A stretch of DNA of 64,000 nt from Arcobacter cryaerophilus gv. crypticus (GCF_002993025.1 NZ_NXGI01000009.1:1-64000); one strand, 5' to 3'. Counted from the stretch's first letter, positions 53,981 to 63,463 are shown. Notes: generated by a model not told the origin, from the sequence alone. Numbers and translations are program-made.

Positions 53981-55203
53981 GCGATTAATCCTTTATTTAA
54001 ATCTATATTTTGATCTCTTGTAAAAACTAGTTGATGAAGATTTATATTTCTTGTTAAAAATCCTGCTTCACAATAGTTTAAATACATTCTCCACATTCTT
54101 ATAAAATAGTCATCAAATCCTAGTTTTTTAACTTCATCTAAATTATTCTCAAAATTTTCATGCCAAATATTTAATGTTTTTGCATAGTGCTCCGTGAACT
54201 CTTCAAGATGATTTAAATTCAATCTTGTGTGTTTTGAAGTTGTCTCTAAAAGTTTTAAAATACTTGGCAAATGACCACCTGGGAAAATATACTTTTGTAT
54301 AAAATCACTACCTTTTGAATAGGCTTTATATTTTTGATCTGGAATTGTAATTACTTGTAAAACCAAAACCCCACTTGGTTTTAATAGCTCTTGACACTTT
54401 TTAAAGAATATATGAAAATACTCTCTTCCCACAGCTTCAAACATCTCAACAGCAATAATTGCATCAAATTGACCTTTTAAATCTCTGTAATCTTTTAATA
54501 AAATATCGATTTTATCTTCAACTCCCTCTTTTTTAAATCTATCTTCACAAAGCTTTTTTTGTTCAACACTTAATGTTACAGTTGTAACATCACATTTTTT
54601 ATCTTTTGCTAAATGAATAGCCATAGCTCCCCATCCTGAACCAATTTCAAGAACTTTTGAGCCATTTTTAATATTTAGTTTAGATGATAGTTTTTCAAGT
54701 TTATTTTTCTGAGCATCGTATAAATATTGGTCTTTATTTTCAAAAACTGCACTTGAATACATCATTGTACTATCAAGCATAAGTTTGTAAAAATCGTTTG
54801 ATAAATCATAGTGAGCTGAGATATTTTTTCTTGCATTTGTTTTTGAGTTTCGTCTTAAACTATGTTTTAGCTTATTAAAAAATGGCATTATATTTATTAG
54901 TTTGTTTTTTTCATTTTCACTTGTAGTTCCTAAATATTTTGCATTTAAAAGTGCAAGTTCTATTAGTTTTGTAAGATTTGAAGTCTCAAAATCTCTATCT
55001 ATGAAGCTTTCAGCAAACCCAATATCTCCATAAAGAACTGTTTTTATAAAAAATCTATTATTATATATCTCTAAAGTTATTTTATCTTGAAGTTTTTTTT
55101 CACCATAAAGTTTTACTGTTTTATCTTTAAAAATAACCTCTATAGTTCCTATTTGAATCTTTGAAAAGAAGTTATCTGCAAATTTATTCCAAAATTTTTT
55201 CAT
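53977..55203 (-). CDS. Cyclopropane-fatty-acyl-phospholipid synthase-like methyltransferase
   Basis: A 408-aa SAM-dependent lipid methyltransferase. It has VLEIGSGWGAMAIHLA (SAM motif I), the N-terminal SAHYDLSNDFYKLMLD, VSVEQKKLCEDRF-like TLSVEQKKLCEDRF and IFPGGHLPS. Cfa uses SAM to modify unsaturated acyl chains of membrane phospholipids. In clusters of this type the homologue may instead methylate a polyunsaturated or furan fatty acid precursor (UfaM-like). It follows DUF1365 by 2 nt. Confidence 0.88.
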   Translation of the reverse strand: MKKFWNKFADNFFSKIQIGTIEVIFKDKTVKLYGEKKLQDKITLEIYNNRFFIKTVLYGDIGFAESFIDRDFETSNLTKLIELALLNAKYLGTTSENEKNKLINIMPFFNKLKHSLRRNSKTNARKNISAHYDLSNDFYKLMLDSTMMYSSAVFENKDQYLYDAQKNKLEKLSSKLNIKNGSKVLEIGSGWGAMAIHLAKDKKCDVTTVTLSVEQKKLCEDRFKKEGVEDKIDILLKDYRDLKGQFDAIIAVEMFEAVGREYFHIFFKKCQELLKPSGVLVLQVITIPDQKYKAYSKGSDFIQKYIFPGGHLPSILKLLETTSKHTRLNLNHLEEFTEHYAKTLNIWHENFENNLDEVKKLGFDDYFIRMWRMYLNYCEAGFLTRNINLHQLVFTRDQNIDLNKGLIA

Positions 55204-55205
55204 CT

Positions 55206-55970
55206 TTAATACCTTTTTATTTTGTCATTATCTCTTGGAGAGTAGATTTTTAAACCCTTTAAATAAAGCCTAAAAGCATGATAAAATGTTCTGCTTACCA
55301 CTAAAAAAGTGCTAAACATATATTTTATAAAAACTTTTAATATATTTTTAAAACTATAAGGCTTTGATTTTGAGTTAAAAATTGCTGATAATTTGTGTTG
55401 TTGATTTTCATATAAATCTATTTTTATAAATAGTTTATTCTCATCATATTTTAGTTCAAACTCATAAACTCCTTCACACTCAAAAAATGGAGAGACATAC
55501 ATATCTTTTTTTACAACTCCAAAATATGAGTTTTCATTTTTTTCACGTTTTTCAAGCTTTATGCAATAAACAACTCTTCCGCCATTGTAGTTATGAACTT
55601 CAGCTAAAATATGAGTTGGAAGATTTATTTCATCAAATAAAACCAACACACTAATAGGATTAAAAACAAAGTTTAAAACTCTAGGAAGTGTTAAAAATCT
55701 CATCTTTGAACTGGCTTTTAAATCAAATTTTTCTAAAAGATTTTCTATATTTTTAATAAAATCTATAGTTGTTCCAAAGTGGTCAACACTTTTTAAACTC
55801 ATAAGATTTAGTCTATTTATAGAAAAAATAGTGTTTTTTAAACTTTCTAAATCAAAAACATCAATATCAAGAAGGTAAAAGTTATATTTAAACTCATGTT
55901 TTTTTGGAAGATATCTTTTGTGATAAATTGTTCCTTCAAAAATATTATGATTTGATTTTTTATTTAGCAT
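55206..55970 (-). CDS. DUF1365-family protein
   Basis: A 254-aa protein with IFEGTIYHKRYLPKKHEFKY at the N-terminus, LTLPRVLNFVFNPISVLVLF in the middle and FEVHNYNGGRVVYC-like AEVHNYNGGRVVYCIKLEK, all as in DUF1365. No function is established, but the gene almost always sits between an amine-oxidase-like gene and a cfa-like gene, as here. It shows no membrane helix apart from a C-terminal hydrophobic stretch near VFIKYMFSTFLVVSR. Confidence 0.9.
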   Translation of the reverse strand: MLNKKSNHNIFEGTIYHKRYLPKKHEFKYNFYLLDIDVFDLESLKNTIFSINRLNLMSLKSVDHFGTTIDFIKNIENLLEKFDLKASSKMRFLTLPRVLNFVFNPISVLVLFDEINLPTHILAEVHNYNGGRVVYCIKLEKREKNENSYFGVVKKDMYVSPFFECEGVYEFELKYDENKLFIKIDLYENQQHKLSAIFNSKSKPYSFKNILKVFIKYMFSTFLVVSRTFYHAFRLYLKGLKIYSPRDNDKIKRY

Positions 55971-57209
55971 TTAAAACTCACACATAAGTTTTGAAGCAAC
56001 TTTTGTAGCACTTAAAAGTCCATCTTCATGGAATCCATATCTCCAATAAGCACCAGCATAATAAGTATTATTAACTCCACAAATCTCATCTTTTCTACTT
56101 TGCATCAAAATAGCTTTTGAATCAAATTGAGGATGGTCGTATGATATGTTTTCAATAACATTTTTAATACTTTTTGTCTCATTTAAAGATACAAAATAAT
56201 CTTTTTTTGTTTTTAAATTTTGTAAAGAGTTTATCCAATAAGTTAAAGTAACCGCATTATTCTCTATATTTGAGCTTGTATAATTCCAAGCTGCATACAT
56301 TTTTTTGTTTGGATGCAAAATATTATTATCGCTATGTAAAACAGCACTATTTTCTTTATATTTAAAAGCACTTAAAATCTCAACTTCTTTTGGTGATGGA
56401 TCTTCTAAAATCTCTAAAGCTTCAGGTGCATGCATTGCTAAAACTACTTTGTCATAAAAAGTTTTTCCACCATCTTTATGTATTAAATATACACCATTAT
56501 CAACTCTTTTTATCTTTATAACATCAGAGTTTAAAAATATCTTTCCAGATATTTTCTCTTTTATTTTTTCAACATAATTTATACTTCCATTTGAAACAGT
56601 AAGCCATTGATGATGTGTTGCTACTCCCAAAAGCCCATGATTTTTAAAAAACTTTAAAAATGTTCTTGCTGGAAAATTATTCATCTCATTGCTTGGAGTT
56701 GACCAAATAGCAGCTCCCATAGGAAGAAGATATCTATTTTTAAAAGCTTTTGAGTAATCTTTTATATACTCACCTAAAGTTTTATCTAAATCTTTTGATT
56801 CAATCATCAAATCTCTATTTGCTTTTTTATTAAAAGCTAAAATATCATTTATCATTTGATAGTGAGAAAAAGAGAATAAATTTCTTTTTTGAGCAAACAT
56901 TCCTTTTAAAGATGAACCATTGTAAGCTATATTTTTATCTATATCCCAAAATGCAAAACTCATATCAGAGTTCTCTATTTTTACATCAAGTTCTTTAAAT
57001 AGTTTTGTCAAAAGAGGATATGTTGGATAATTAAATACCAAAAATCCAGTATCAACTCCAAAAAATTTATCATCTTCTTGAACAACAGTTGTTCTTGCAT
57101 GTCCACCTAGTCTATTCTCTTTTTCATAAAGATATACATCATGTTTTTTGCTTAAAATATAAGCACTTCCAAGCCCACTTATTCCAGCTCCTAAAACCGC
57201 TATTTTCAT
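55971..57209 (-). CDS. FAD-dependent amine-oxidase-like oxidoreductase
   Basis: A 412-aa flavoprotein with the N-terminal dinucleotide-binding loop VLGAGISGLGSAYILS (about 5-20), YEKENRLGGHARTT, and a C-terminal FAD segment YAGAYWRYGFHEDGLLSATKV. It belongs to the NAD(P)-binding Rossmann-like/amine oxidase family near carotene and fatty-acid desaturases. With DUF1365 and cfa-like genes it is a good candidate for a lipid desaturase (UfaD-like), but the substrate is inferred. It overlaps the lipocalin stop by 4 nt. Confidence 0.87.
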   Translation of the reverse strand: MKIAVLGAGISGLGSAYILSKKHDVYLYEKENRLGGHARTTVVQEDDKFFGVDTGFLVFNYPTYPLLTKLFKELDVKIENSDMSFAFWDIDKNIAYNGSSLKGMFAQKRNLFSFSHYQMINDILAFNKKANRDLMIESKDLDKTLGEYIKDYSKAFKNRYLLPMGAAIWSTPSNEMNNFPARTFLKFFKNHGLLGVATHHQWLTVSNGSINYVEKIKEKISGKIFLNSDVIKIKRVDNGVYLIHKDGGKTFYDKVVLAMHAPEALEILEDPSPKEVEILSAFKYKENSAVLHSDNNILHPNKKMYAAWNYTSSNIENNAVTLTYWINSLQNLKTKKDYFVSLNETKSIKNVIENISYDHPQFDSKAILMQSRKDEICGVNNTYYAGAYWRYGFHEDGLLSATKVASKLMCEF

Positions 57210-57694
57210 CTATATCTTCCTTTTGGATCAAGTTTTGTAAAAACTAATTTTGAGATATCCATTTTATTTTTTAAATCATCTAATATTTTTTCTAATTCAT
57301 CTTTATCTATATTTGGAGTTCTACTCATAATCCAAAGATTTGAATAATCATCATTTGCTACAACAACTGTTTTGTAATTATTTATATAATCAATCTTATA
57401 TGAACTTCTAAAAACAAAAAAATATCTCATATAAAGTTGATTATCTTCTAATTTTGCAAAACCATTGTATTGTATTAATTTCCCATTCAATTCATTTTCA
57501 AAACATCTATTAAAAACATCATAAGTTCCATCATCTTCTAGTTTGTACTCAACGCTTGATGCAACACAAGATGTTTGAAATTTGTTTTCAACTCTTGCTA
57601 TTTCATACCAAAGACCTGAAAACCTTACTTTATCAATAAAATCATTTGAAAATGAAAAAGATACAAATAAAAAAATAAATAATAAATTTTTCAA
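57206..57694 (-). CDS. Lipocalin (Blc-like)
   Basis: A 162-aa lipocalin with an N-terminal signal peptide (MKNLLFIFLFVSFSFSNDF), the G-x-W motif in SGLWYEIARVENKFQTSC, and a C-terminal region LWIMSRTPNIDKD. Blc-type proteins bind lysophospholipid and sit in the outer membrane or periplasm. No lipobox Cys is visible, so it is probably periplasmic. It starts the five-gene unit to DUF3833, though the MFS gene lies just 56 bp upstream on the same strand. Confidence 0.88.
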   Translation of the reverse strand: MKNLLFIFLFVSFSFSNDFIDKVRFSGLWYEIARVENKFQTSCVASSVEYKLEDDGTYDVFNRCFENELNGKLIQYNGFAKLEDNQLYMRYFFVFRSSYKIDYINNYKTVVVANDDYSNLWIMSRTPNIDKDELEKILDDLKNKMDISKLVFTKLDPKGRYR

Positions 57695-57750
57695 TTAAAC
57701 TCCTAATTTAAGTTTAATAATTTATTATAAATTCCTATAGTTTTGTACAC

Positions 57751-58998
57751 TCATTTTGTCATTTCATATCTATTTAAAAATAATATTGCAAAAATCTTAA
57801 AAATTATTGGAAGAGTTGAGTATAAAAATATTATTGCAAAAACTGAGTATTCGTTTATATTTTGCTTATCAAAACTTGTAAACTCTAAAGTTATAAATGA
57901 TATTGCAAGAGCAAAAGCAAGGGATAGTTTTGTAATCATCGCCCAAAAACCAAATAAAACAGAAGTTAAATCCTCTTGCTTTTTTATAAAACTTGCAACA
58001 TCTGCTTGAATTGATGATGGAATAGCCATATCAGCCCCAAGACAAGCTCCCGTAACTATGCAAATTATAGAAAAAAACAAAAAATCACCCTCATTTAAAA
58101 AAGGAACAAAAATAAATGCACCAATAGCAACAAAAATAGATAAAATCCAAGTTGATTTTTTTGATATGCTTTTTGAAATTTTTATCCAAATAGGAAAAGC
58201 AACAATTGCACTTAAAAAATAAATTATTAAAAATAATCCTGTATGCTCTTCTAAAACTAAAATATATTTAACAAAAAACAAAAAAAGAGTTGCTGGAAGT
58301 GCATTTGCTAAGTTATTAAATAAAAAAGCAAAAAAGAGTTTTTTCTGATTTGGATGATTTTTAAACAGTGTTTTTAAAGATTTTAAAAAACTGTTATGAA
58401 CTATATTTTCACTTTTTATCTTTAAAGATTTAAGTTTATTATAAAAAAGTATTAAAGCTATTGGAAATATAATTAAAACAAAAGATAATAAAAGTTCTAG
58501 ACTTTTTTTTGAATCATTTGAGACTAAAAAAATATATGGAAGTAAAAGTGATATTAAAACCCCTAAAATTATAAAAATTTCTCTTGAAAAAGCAAGTTTT
58601 GTATTATCAAGCTCATTTTTACCTAAAATTGCATTTAAACTTAAATATGGAATTAAAACAAAACTATATGAAATATATGTAATTATAGAAAAAACAAATA
58701 GATATAAATAGCTATTTGATATTGGTTTTACTAAAAAAAATAGAGAAATAACTAGAAAAATAGATGATATTAAAATAATTTTAATTTTTGAACTATAAAT
58801 ATCGCAAAATCTTCCAATAAATGGGTCTGCAACCATATCTATTAATCTTGCAAATAATAAAATAACTCCAACAAACCCAATATTTAAACCAATATGTTCA
58901 ACATAAAAAGGTGGTAAATATATGTACAAAGGAAATCCCAAAAAAGCAATAGGAACTCCTAAAATACCATAAAAAAATAGTGTACTATTTTTAATCAT
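57751..58998 (-). CDS. MFS transporter (GPH/MelB-type)
   Basis: A 415-aa protein with about 12 transmembrane helices. The N-terminal LFYGILGVPIAFLGFPLYIYLPPFYVEHIGLNIG and loop FARLIDMVADPFIGRFCD match the MFS_2/GPH subgroup (MelB-like). Similar genes accompany cfa/DUF1365 clusters and may move a lipid precursor or a solute. It overlaps the SDR gene by 4 nt, so they are coupled. Confidence 0.85.
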   Translation of the reverse strand: MIKNSTLFFYGILGVPIAFLGFPLYIYLPPFYVEHIGLNIGFVGVILLFARLIDMVADPFIGRFCDIYSSKIKIILISSIFLVISLFFLVKPISNSYLYLFVFSIITYISYSFVLIPYLSLNAILGKNELDNTKLAFSREIFIILGVLISLLLPYIFLVSNDSKKSLELLLSFVLIIFPIALILFYNKLKSLKIKSENIVHNSFLKSLKTLFKNHPNQKKLFFAFLFNNLANALPATLFLFFVKYILVLEEHTGLFLIIYFLSAIVAFPIWIKISKSISKKSTWILSIFVAIGAFIFVPFLNEGDFLFFSIICIVTGACLGADMAIPSSIQADVASFIKKQEDLTSVLFGFWAMITKLSLAFALAISFITLEFTSFDKQNINEYSVFAIIFLYSTLPIIFKIFAILFLNRYEMTK

Positions 58999-59753
58999 TT
59001 TAAGAATTTACTTGTAATTTTTAGACTAATTTTATATGGTAAAATTGATAAAAACTTTAAAAAACTTGATAAAAATAGTGGAAAAGTTATATCAAATCTA
59101 TAAGATTTATTAAGCTCTTCAAATATCTTTTTTGCAGCAAAATCTGGATCCATAAGTTGAGGCATTTTAAAATCATTTTTTGAAGTAAGTCTACTTTTTA
59201 CAAAGCCGTGATTTATAACTTGAAGATTGATATTTTTTCTTTTTAACTCAGGTTGAATTGATTGTGCAAAGTTTAATAAAGCTGCTTTTGAAGCACTATA
59301 AGCTCCACCATAAGGTAATCCAAAATAACTAGCCAAACTACAGTTTAAAACTATTTTTGAAGAATTTGATTGATTCTCAAGATGGCTAATTATTGGTTTT
59401 AAAACTCTAATTGCACCTAAATAGTTTGTATTCATCATAGATTCAAAATTTGATATATTCCACTGCTCATAGCTCATAGATTCATAAACAGCAGCATTAT
59501 AAAAACAGATATCAAGCCCATTAAAATTATTAAAAGCTTCATGAGCAACTCCTTTAGAAGCTTGTTCATCTAAAACATCTATATTTAAGAGCTTTAAGTC
59601 TGTTTTGTACTCACTTTTTAAGTTCAAAAAATCTTTTGAATTTTCAATATCTCTAGAGCTTGCAACTACTTTAAATCCATTTTGTAAATATATTTTAACA
59701 AGTTCAAAACCAATTGCACCACTAGAACCTATAATCCAAACTCTTTTTTCCAT
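58995..59753 (-). CDS. Short-chain dehydrogenase/reductase
   Basis: A 252-aa classical SDR. NAD(P) loop: IIGSSGAIGFELV (about 7-19); catalytic residues: SCSLASYFGLPYGGAYSASKAALL (Ser, Tyr, Lys). A likely hydrophobic C-terminal segment (LFLSSFLKFLSILPYKISL) suggests membrane contact, which would suit a lipid substrate. It follows an 88-bp gap after gpx on the same strand with AAGGA and may have its own promoter there. Confidence 0.87.
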   Translation of the reverse strand: MEKRVWIIGSSGAIGFELVKIYLQNGFKVVASSRDIENSKDFLNLKSEYKTDLKLLNIDVLDEQASKGVAHEAFNNFNGLDICFYNAAVYESMSYEQWNISNFESMMNTNYLGAIRVLKPIISHLENQSNSSKIVLNCSLASYFGLPYGGAYSASKAALLNFAQSIQPELKRKNINLQVINHGFVKSRLTSKNDFKMPQLMDPDFAAKKIFEELNKSYRFDITFPLFLSSFLKFLSILPYKISLKITSKFLK

Positions 59754-59841
59754 AAAAATCCTTATAAATTTTAAGTAGTTTATTACAGAATAAAGTTTTT
59801 TTGTATAACTAATATGTTAATTGATAAAATATAGTTTATTT

Positions 59842-60375
59842 TTATAGTAAATCTAAAATATCTTTTTCAATATCACTAGGTTTTGTACTAGGTGCATATC
59901 TTTTTACAACTTTACCATTTTTATCAACTAAAAACTTTGTAAAATTCCATTTTATTGTCTCAGTTCCTAAAACTCCTTTTGAGCTCTCTTTTAAAAATTT
60001 ATATAAAGTGTGAGCATTTTCTCCATTTACATCAATTTTACTAAACATTTCAAACTCTACGCCATAAGTTAATGAGCAAAAATCTTTAATCTCTTCTTCA
60101 GTTCCTGGTTCTTGTGATAAAAACTGATTACAAGGAAAACCTAAAACTGATAATCCTTTATCAAAATATTTTTTATGTAACTCTTCTAAACCTTCATATT
60201 GGTTTGTAAAACCACATTTACTAGCAACATTTACAATTAACATCACCCTATTTTCATACTTTTTCATAGTAAAAACTTTACCATCTATATCTTTTACTTC
60301 AATATCATATATACTCATATTTTCCTCTCCAAATAAAGTTGTTATAAACAAAAATATACCAAAAATAAATCTCAT
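59842..60375 (-). CDS. Glutathione peroxidase-family protein, exported
   Basis: A 177-aa peroxidase with a signal-like N-terminus (MRFIFGIFLFITTLFGEENM), so it probably acts in the periplasm. The active Cys-54 is in NVASKCGFTNQYEGL, with Gln in FPCNQF and Trp in KWNFTKFLV completing the catalytic triad. Bacterial members often use thioredoxin-like reductants rather than glutathione. It lies 3 nt after the SRPBCC remnant with AAGGA before the ATG. Confidence 0.9.
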   Translation of the reverse strand: MRFIFGIFLFITTLFGEENMSIYDIEVKDIDGKVFTMKKYENRVMLIVNVASKCGFTNQYEGLEELHKKYFDKGLSVLGFPCNQFLSQEPGTEEEIKDFCSLTYGVEFEMFSKIDVNGENAHTLYKFLKESSKGVLGTETIKWNFTKFLVDKNGKVVKRYAPSTKPSDIEKDILDLL

Positions 60376-60378
60376 ATC

Positions 60379-60540
60379 TTAATCCTTTTTACTAAAATAT
60401 TTTTTTGTTTGAAGATGTCTATATTCAAACATATTTTTTATATCTTTTTTAATTAATGGTGCAATTAATTTTCCAAATATACCAAAAGGTAATTTAAACT
60501 TAACACTATCTTTTAACTCACATAAATTATATAAACTCAT
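60379..60540 (-). pseudogene. C-terminal remnant of an SRPBCC-family protein
   Basis: This 53-codon ORF reads KDSVKFKLPFGIFGKLIAPL and then IKKDIKNMFEYRHLQ. It matches the last 40-50 residues of SRPBCC (polyketide-cyclase-like) proteins of the type found in cfa/DUF1365 clusters (V-x-Y-x-LPFGxLGRL...-F-x-YRH). Two in-frame stops lie just upstream, and the roughly 100-residue N-terminal domain is missing. It is therefore read as a truncated pseudogene, even though its ATG is open. Confidence 0.75.
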
Positions 60541-60602
60541 TTATAGCCAAAGCTAATAAATTTTAAATTATAATGTTTTAGATAATAAGATTAAGGTTTA
60601 GT

Positions 60603-62588
60603 TTGAATATAGATGAAAGTTTTAAAAAGTTACTAGAAAATATTGGCAGTGAAGATATTGATATTATTGATAAGTTAAAATATATTATCTCTTTTATTAG
60701 ACCAAATAGTAAAGATGATATTGCTTTTAGTTTAGAGTCAATAAATAAAATTATTGATTTTTTCAACTCAAAAGATGAGTTAGCACAAAATATATCAAGC
60801 TGTTTAAATCAAGTTTTTATAGAATCAAAAATATCTACAAATATTGTTAGTTTTGGGATTTTATCAAACAACTACTTCTCTTATGAAGCAAGGGAGAGAT
60901 TTTATAATAAATTTCTACCAAATCCACCAAAAAAAGGTGACTTGAGGTATATTTTTGGAACTATATTTAATAAAAAAGATGATTTTAAATGGGTTTGTTC
61001 TATTGAAAATAGTATATGGATAGAGTTTTTTAAAGCTTTATTTAATAACTCAAAAAATATATCTAAAACAAAAAATCATCTTTTTAATGAACTTTTAGAT
61101 GCACTTGAAATTTTATCTATTTGGATAGCAGCTGAAGAGTTTGATTCAAATTTTATTAGGCTTGATAAAAATTTATTAAATAAAGATTCAGCTTTTATAG
61201 CATTACAAAGAAATATAGCATCGTATATAGAATCTATTCAATCAGATTTTGTAAATATTGAAACTTCAAAATCAAAATTAGAAGAGTTAGATGTTTTATT
61301 GCAACAATCTTATGAGCAAGTTAATGCTTTAAAAAGAAAATCTCTTCATAATGGTATTTCAATAAATTTAACATATCAGCTTGAAAGATTAACTCAAATG
61401 CTAAAAAGAGTTGAAGACATTTTAGAGTTGATAAAATTTTTCGATACAAAAGATTCAAGTCAAATTTTAATAAATTTTTTTAAAGAAGCAGTTTTAAAAA
61501 ATAGCAAAAAAAATTCACTAATAGATTTGTATAAACAAGGGATAAAAATTGTAGCAAGAAGTGTTACAAACTATACAAGTGAACATGGTGAACACTATAT
61601 AGCAAGTGATTTAAAAGGCTATTTGAAAATGTTTCTTAGTGCAGCTGGAGCTGGAATTATAATAGCTATTATGGCACTTATAAAAATAAATATCACTCAA
61701 GCTGAATTTTCAATAGGAACTCAAACATTTTTAAGTAGTTTAAATTATGGTTTGGGATTTGTATTTATACATATTTTAGGTTTTACTGTTGCTACAAAAC
61801 AACCAGCTATGACAGCATCAAAACTAGCCCAAGAGATAGAACAAGATGAAAATAATAAGGCAAATCAAAAAAAGATTATTGATTTAATATTTCAAGTTAG
61901 TCGTTCTCAATTTTCAGCAATTGCTGGAAATGTAATATTAGCAATAAGTGTAGCATTTTTGATATCTTACTTAGCTATAAAAAATAGTTATATAATTTTA
62001 GATGATGAGGATATAAAATACTATTTAAAAAATCTTGAACCAAATATAGCACTCTTTTATGCAGCAATTGCTGGATTATGGCTTTTTTTATCTGGATTAA
62101 TCTCTGGATATTTTGATAATAGAGCTGATTTATTGGAGTTAAAAGATAGATACTATCATCAACCTTTACTTAAAAAACTTGTAAATGATAAATATAGAGA
62201 AAAATTTGCAACATATTTGCATGAGCATTATGGTTCAATATTAGGAAACTTCTTTTTTGGTATTCTTTTGGGAATAACACCTTGGATTGGATATTTACTA
62301 AATCTTCCACTTGATATTTCGCATGTTGCATTTTCAAGCGCATATTTAGGATACACCTCAATGCATTTTGATATATCAATAAATTTATTTTTGTACTATT
62401 TAATGTGCGTTTTAATGATAGGATTTGTAAATTTGATTGTAAGTTTTACTTTGGCGTTAAAAGTATCACTTCTATCAAGAGATACAAATTTTGGAAACTT
62501 CTTCTCATTTTTAAAAAATCTATTTATTGAGATATTAAAACGTCCAAATGAACTATTTTTCCCTTTTGGTTATAAGAAAAAAAAATAA
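60603..62588 (+). CDS. SpecificRecomb (Gcr-type) membrane protein
   Basis: A 661-aa protein with a soluble N-terminal helical half and several hydrophobic segments in the C-terminal half (from about residue 340). The GLGFVFIHILGFTVATKQPAMTASKLAQ segment is the core of the family annotated 'site-specific recombinase' (Gcr). No catalytic recombinase motif is visible, and the many transmembrane helices argue against DNA recombination. The start is TTG after AAGG. It is divergent from the SRPBCC remnant. Confidence 0.85.
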   Translation: MNIDESFKKLLENIGSEDIDIIDKLKYIISFIRPNSKDDIAFSLESINKIIDFFNSKDELAQNISSCLNQVFIESKISTNIVSFGILSNNYFSYEARERFYNKFLPNPPKKGDLRYIFGTIFNKKDDFKWVCSIENSIWIEFFKALFNNSKNISKTKNHLFNELLDALEILSIWIAAEEFDSNFIRLDKNLLNKDSAFIALQRNIASYIESIQSDFVNIETSKSKLEELDVLLQQSYEQVNALKRKSLHNGISINLTYQLERLTQMLKRVEDILELIKFFDTKDSSQILINFFKEAVLKNSKKNSLIDLYKQGIKIVARSVTNYTSEHGEHYIASDLKGYLKMFLSAAGAGIIIAIMALIKINITQAEFSIGTQTFLSSLNYGLGFVFIHILGFTVATKQPAMTASKLAQEIEQDENNKANQKKIIDLIFQVSRSQFSAIAGNVILAISVAFLISYLAIKNSYIILDDEDIKYYLKNLEPNIALFYAAIAGLWLFLSGLISGYFDNRADLLELKDRYYHQPLLKKLVNDKYREKFATYLHEHYGSILGNFFFGILLGITPWIGYLLNLPLDISHVAFSSAYLGYTSMHFDISINLFLYYLMCVLMIGFVNLIVSFTLALKVSLLSRDTNFGNFFSFLKNLFIEILKRPNELFFPFGYKKKK

Positions 62589-62805
62589 AAGTAATTACAG
62601 TAGTCGAAATTTTCAGGCTTGATGATATTTTTGATGATATATTTTTTTAGCTTGAAATAAGTTGATATAGCTTGCTTGTTTGTAGTGATTCTCGAAGAAG
62701 TATCTTAAACTGGATTTTGTTCACCCTAAAAATATACTATCTAGAGAATTGTTTGCTCACTTTTAAAACGGATTTAAAAAAATCCTAAAAAGTCGAGCCA
62801 TATAA
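62589..62805. other. Convergent intergenic stretch
   Basis: This stretch between the membrane protein gene and higA has no ORF of note. A weak hairpin GGATTT/AAATCC lies at 62770-62785. I see no tRNA, IS end or other element. Confidence 0.45.
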
Positions 62806-63168
62806 TTATATAGTCTTGACTAAAGTTTCTACAGGAATATGTAAAGCTTGAGATAAATTTCTAACCATTGTTAAAGATAAAGATATTTTTCTATTTAAAA
62901 GCTCTGATACTTTACTTTTATTTCCAATATAAGGTATTAAATCTTTTTGTTTTAAATTCATTTCTTCCATTCTATGTTTTATAGCTTCTATTGGGTCTGG
63001 AGTTTCAATATCCCAGTTTAGCTCTTCATATTTTTCAACCAATAAAGCTAATATTTCAAGTTCATCACTTTCAGGAGTTTCTATTTTTGGATTTAGTTCC
63101 ATTAACTCATCAATTCTATTTAGAGCTTTATCATAATCTTTTTCAGTTTTTAAAATTTTTAATTTCAT
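62806..63168 (-). CDS. higA: HigA-type antitoxin (HTH)
   Basis: A 120-aa protein, starting at MKLKILKTEK, with a long N-terminal helical part and a C-terminal XRE-type helix-turn-helix (LKQKDLIPYIGNKSKVSELLNRK, about 77-99). The ATG at 63168 is preferred since AAAGGA lies just upstream; an upstream ATG at 63186 would overlap higB. HigA binds the toxin and represses the operon. It follows higB by one base. Confidence 0.88.
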   Translation of the reverse strand: MKLKILKTEKDYDKALNRIDELMELNPKIETPESDELEILALLVEKYEELNWDIETPDPIEAIKHRMEEMNLKQKDLIPYIGNKSKVSELLNRKISLSLTMVRNLSQALHIPVETLVKTI

Positions 63169-63169
63169 T

Positions 63170-63463
63170 TTAGATTTCCTTTGCATTTATTTTGTTATAT
63201 TCTGCATGAGTACCAATAAACTTAACTCTTACAATTTTTCTTAAATAATCAATATGAACAATCAGTCTATAATCATTTCCTTTTATATTAAATACAACTC
63301 TGTTATCCTCTAAAAAAGATGCACTAGAATAGAATTTTTTAATATCATCAGAAGTTTTCCATTCTGATTTCTTTACATCTTGATGCCAAACTTCCAAAGG
63401 TGTTTTGGCTTGTGGATGTTTTTCATAAAATTGCACTAATGTTCTTTTACTTATTATGTTCAT
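63170..63463 (-). CDS. higB: HigB-type toxin (RelE superfamily mRNA interferase)
   Basis: A 97-aa toxin with MNIISKRTLVQFYEKHPQAK, the middle DNRVVFNIKGNDYRLIVHID and KFIGTHAEYNKI, typical of HigB proteins that cut mRNA on the ribosome. The toxin precedes the antitoxin gene, which is the HigBA order. A Shine-Dalgarno AAAGGA precedes the ATG. The pair lies just downstream of a broken integrase. Confidence 0.9.
   Translation of the reverse strand: MNIISKRTLVQFYEKHPQAKTPLEVWHQDVKKSEWKTSDDIKKFYSSASFLEDNRVVFNIKGNDYRLIVHIDYLRKIVRVKFIGTHAEYNKINAKEI

Noticed and set aside
60578-60766. Minus-strand ORF over the start of the SpecificRecomb gene
   Set aside because: No ribosome-binding site and hydrophobic low-complexity product; the plus-strand gene explains the region.
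62589-62805. tRNA or attachment site downstream of the membrane protein gene
   Set aside because: No cloverleaf or direct repeat could be found by eye.
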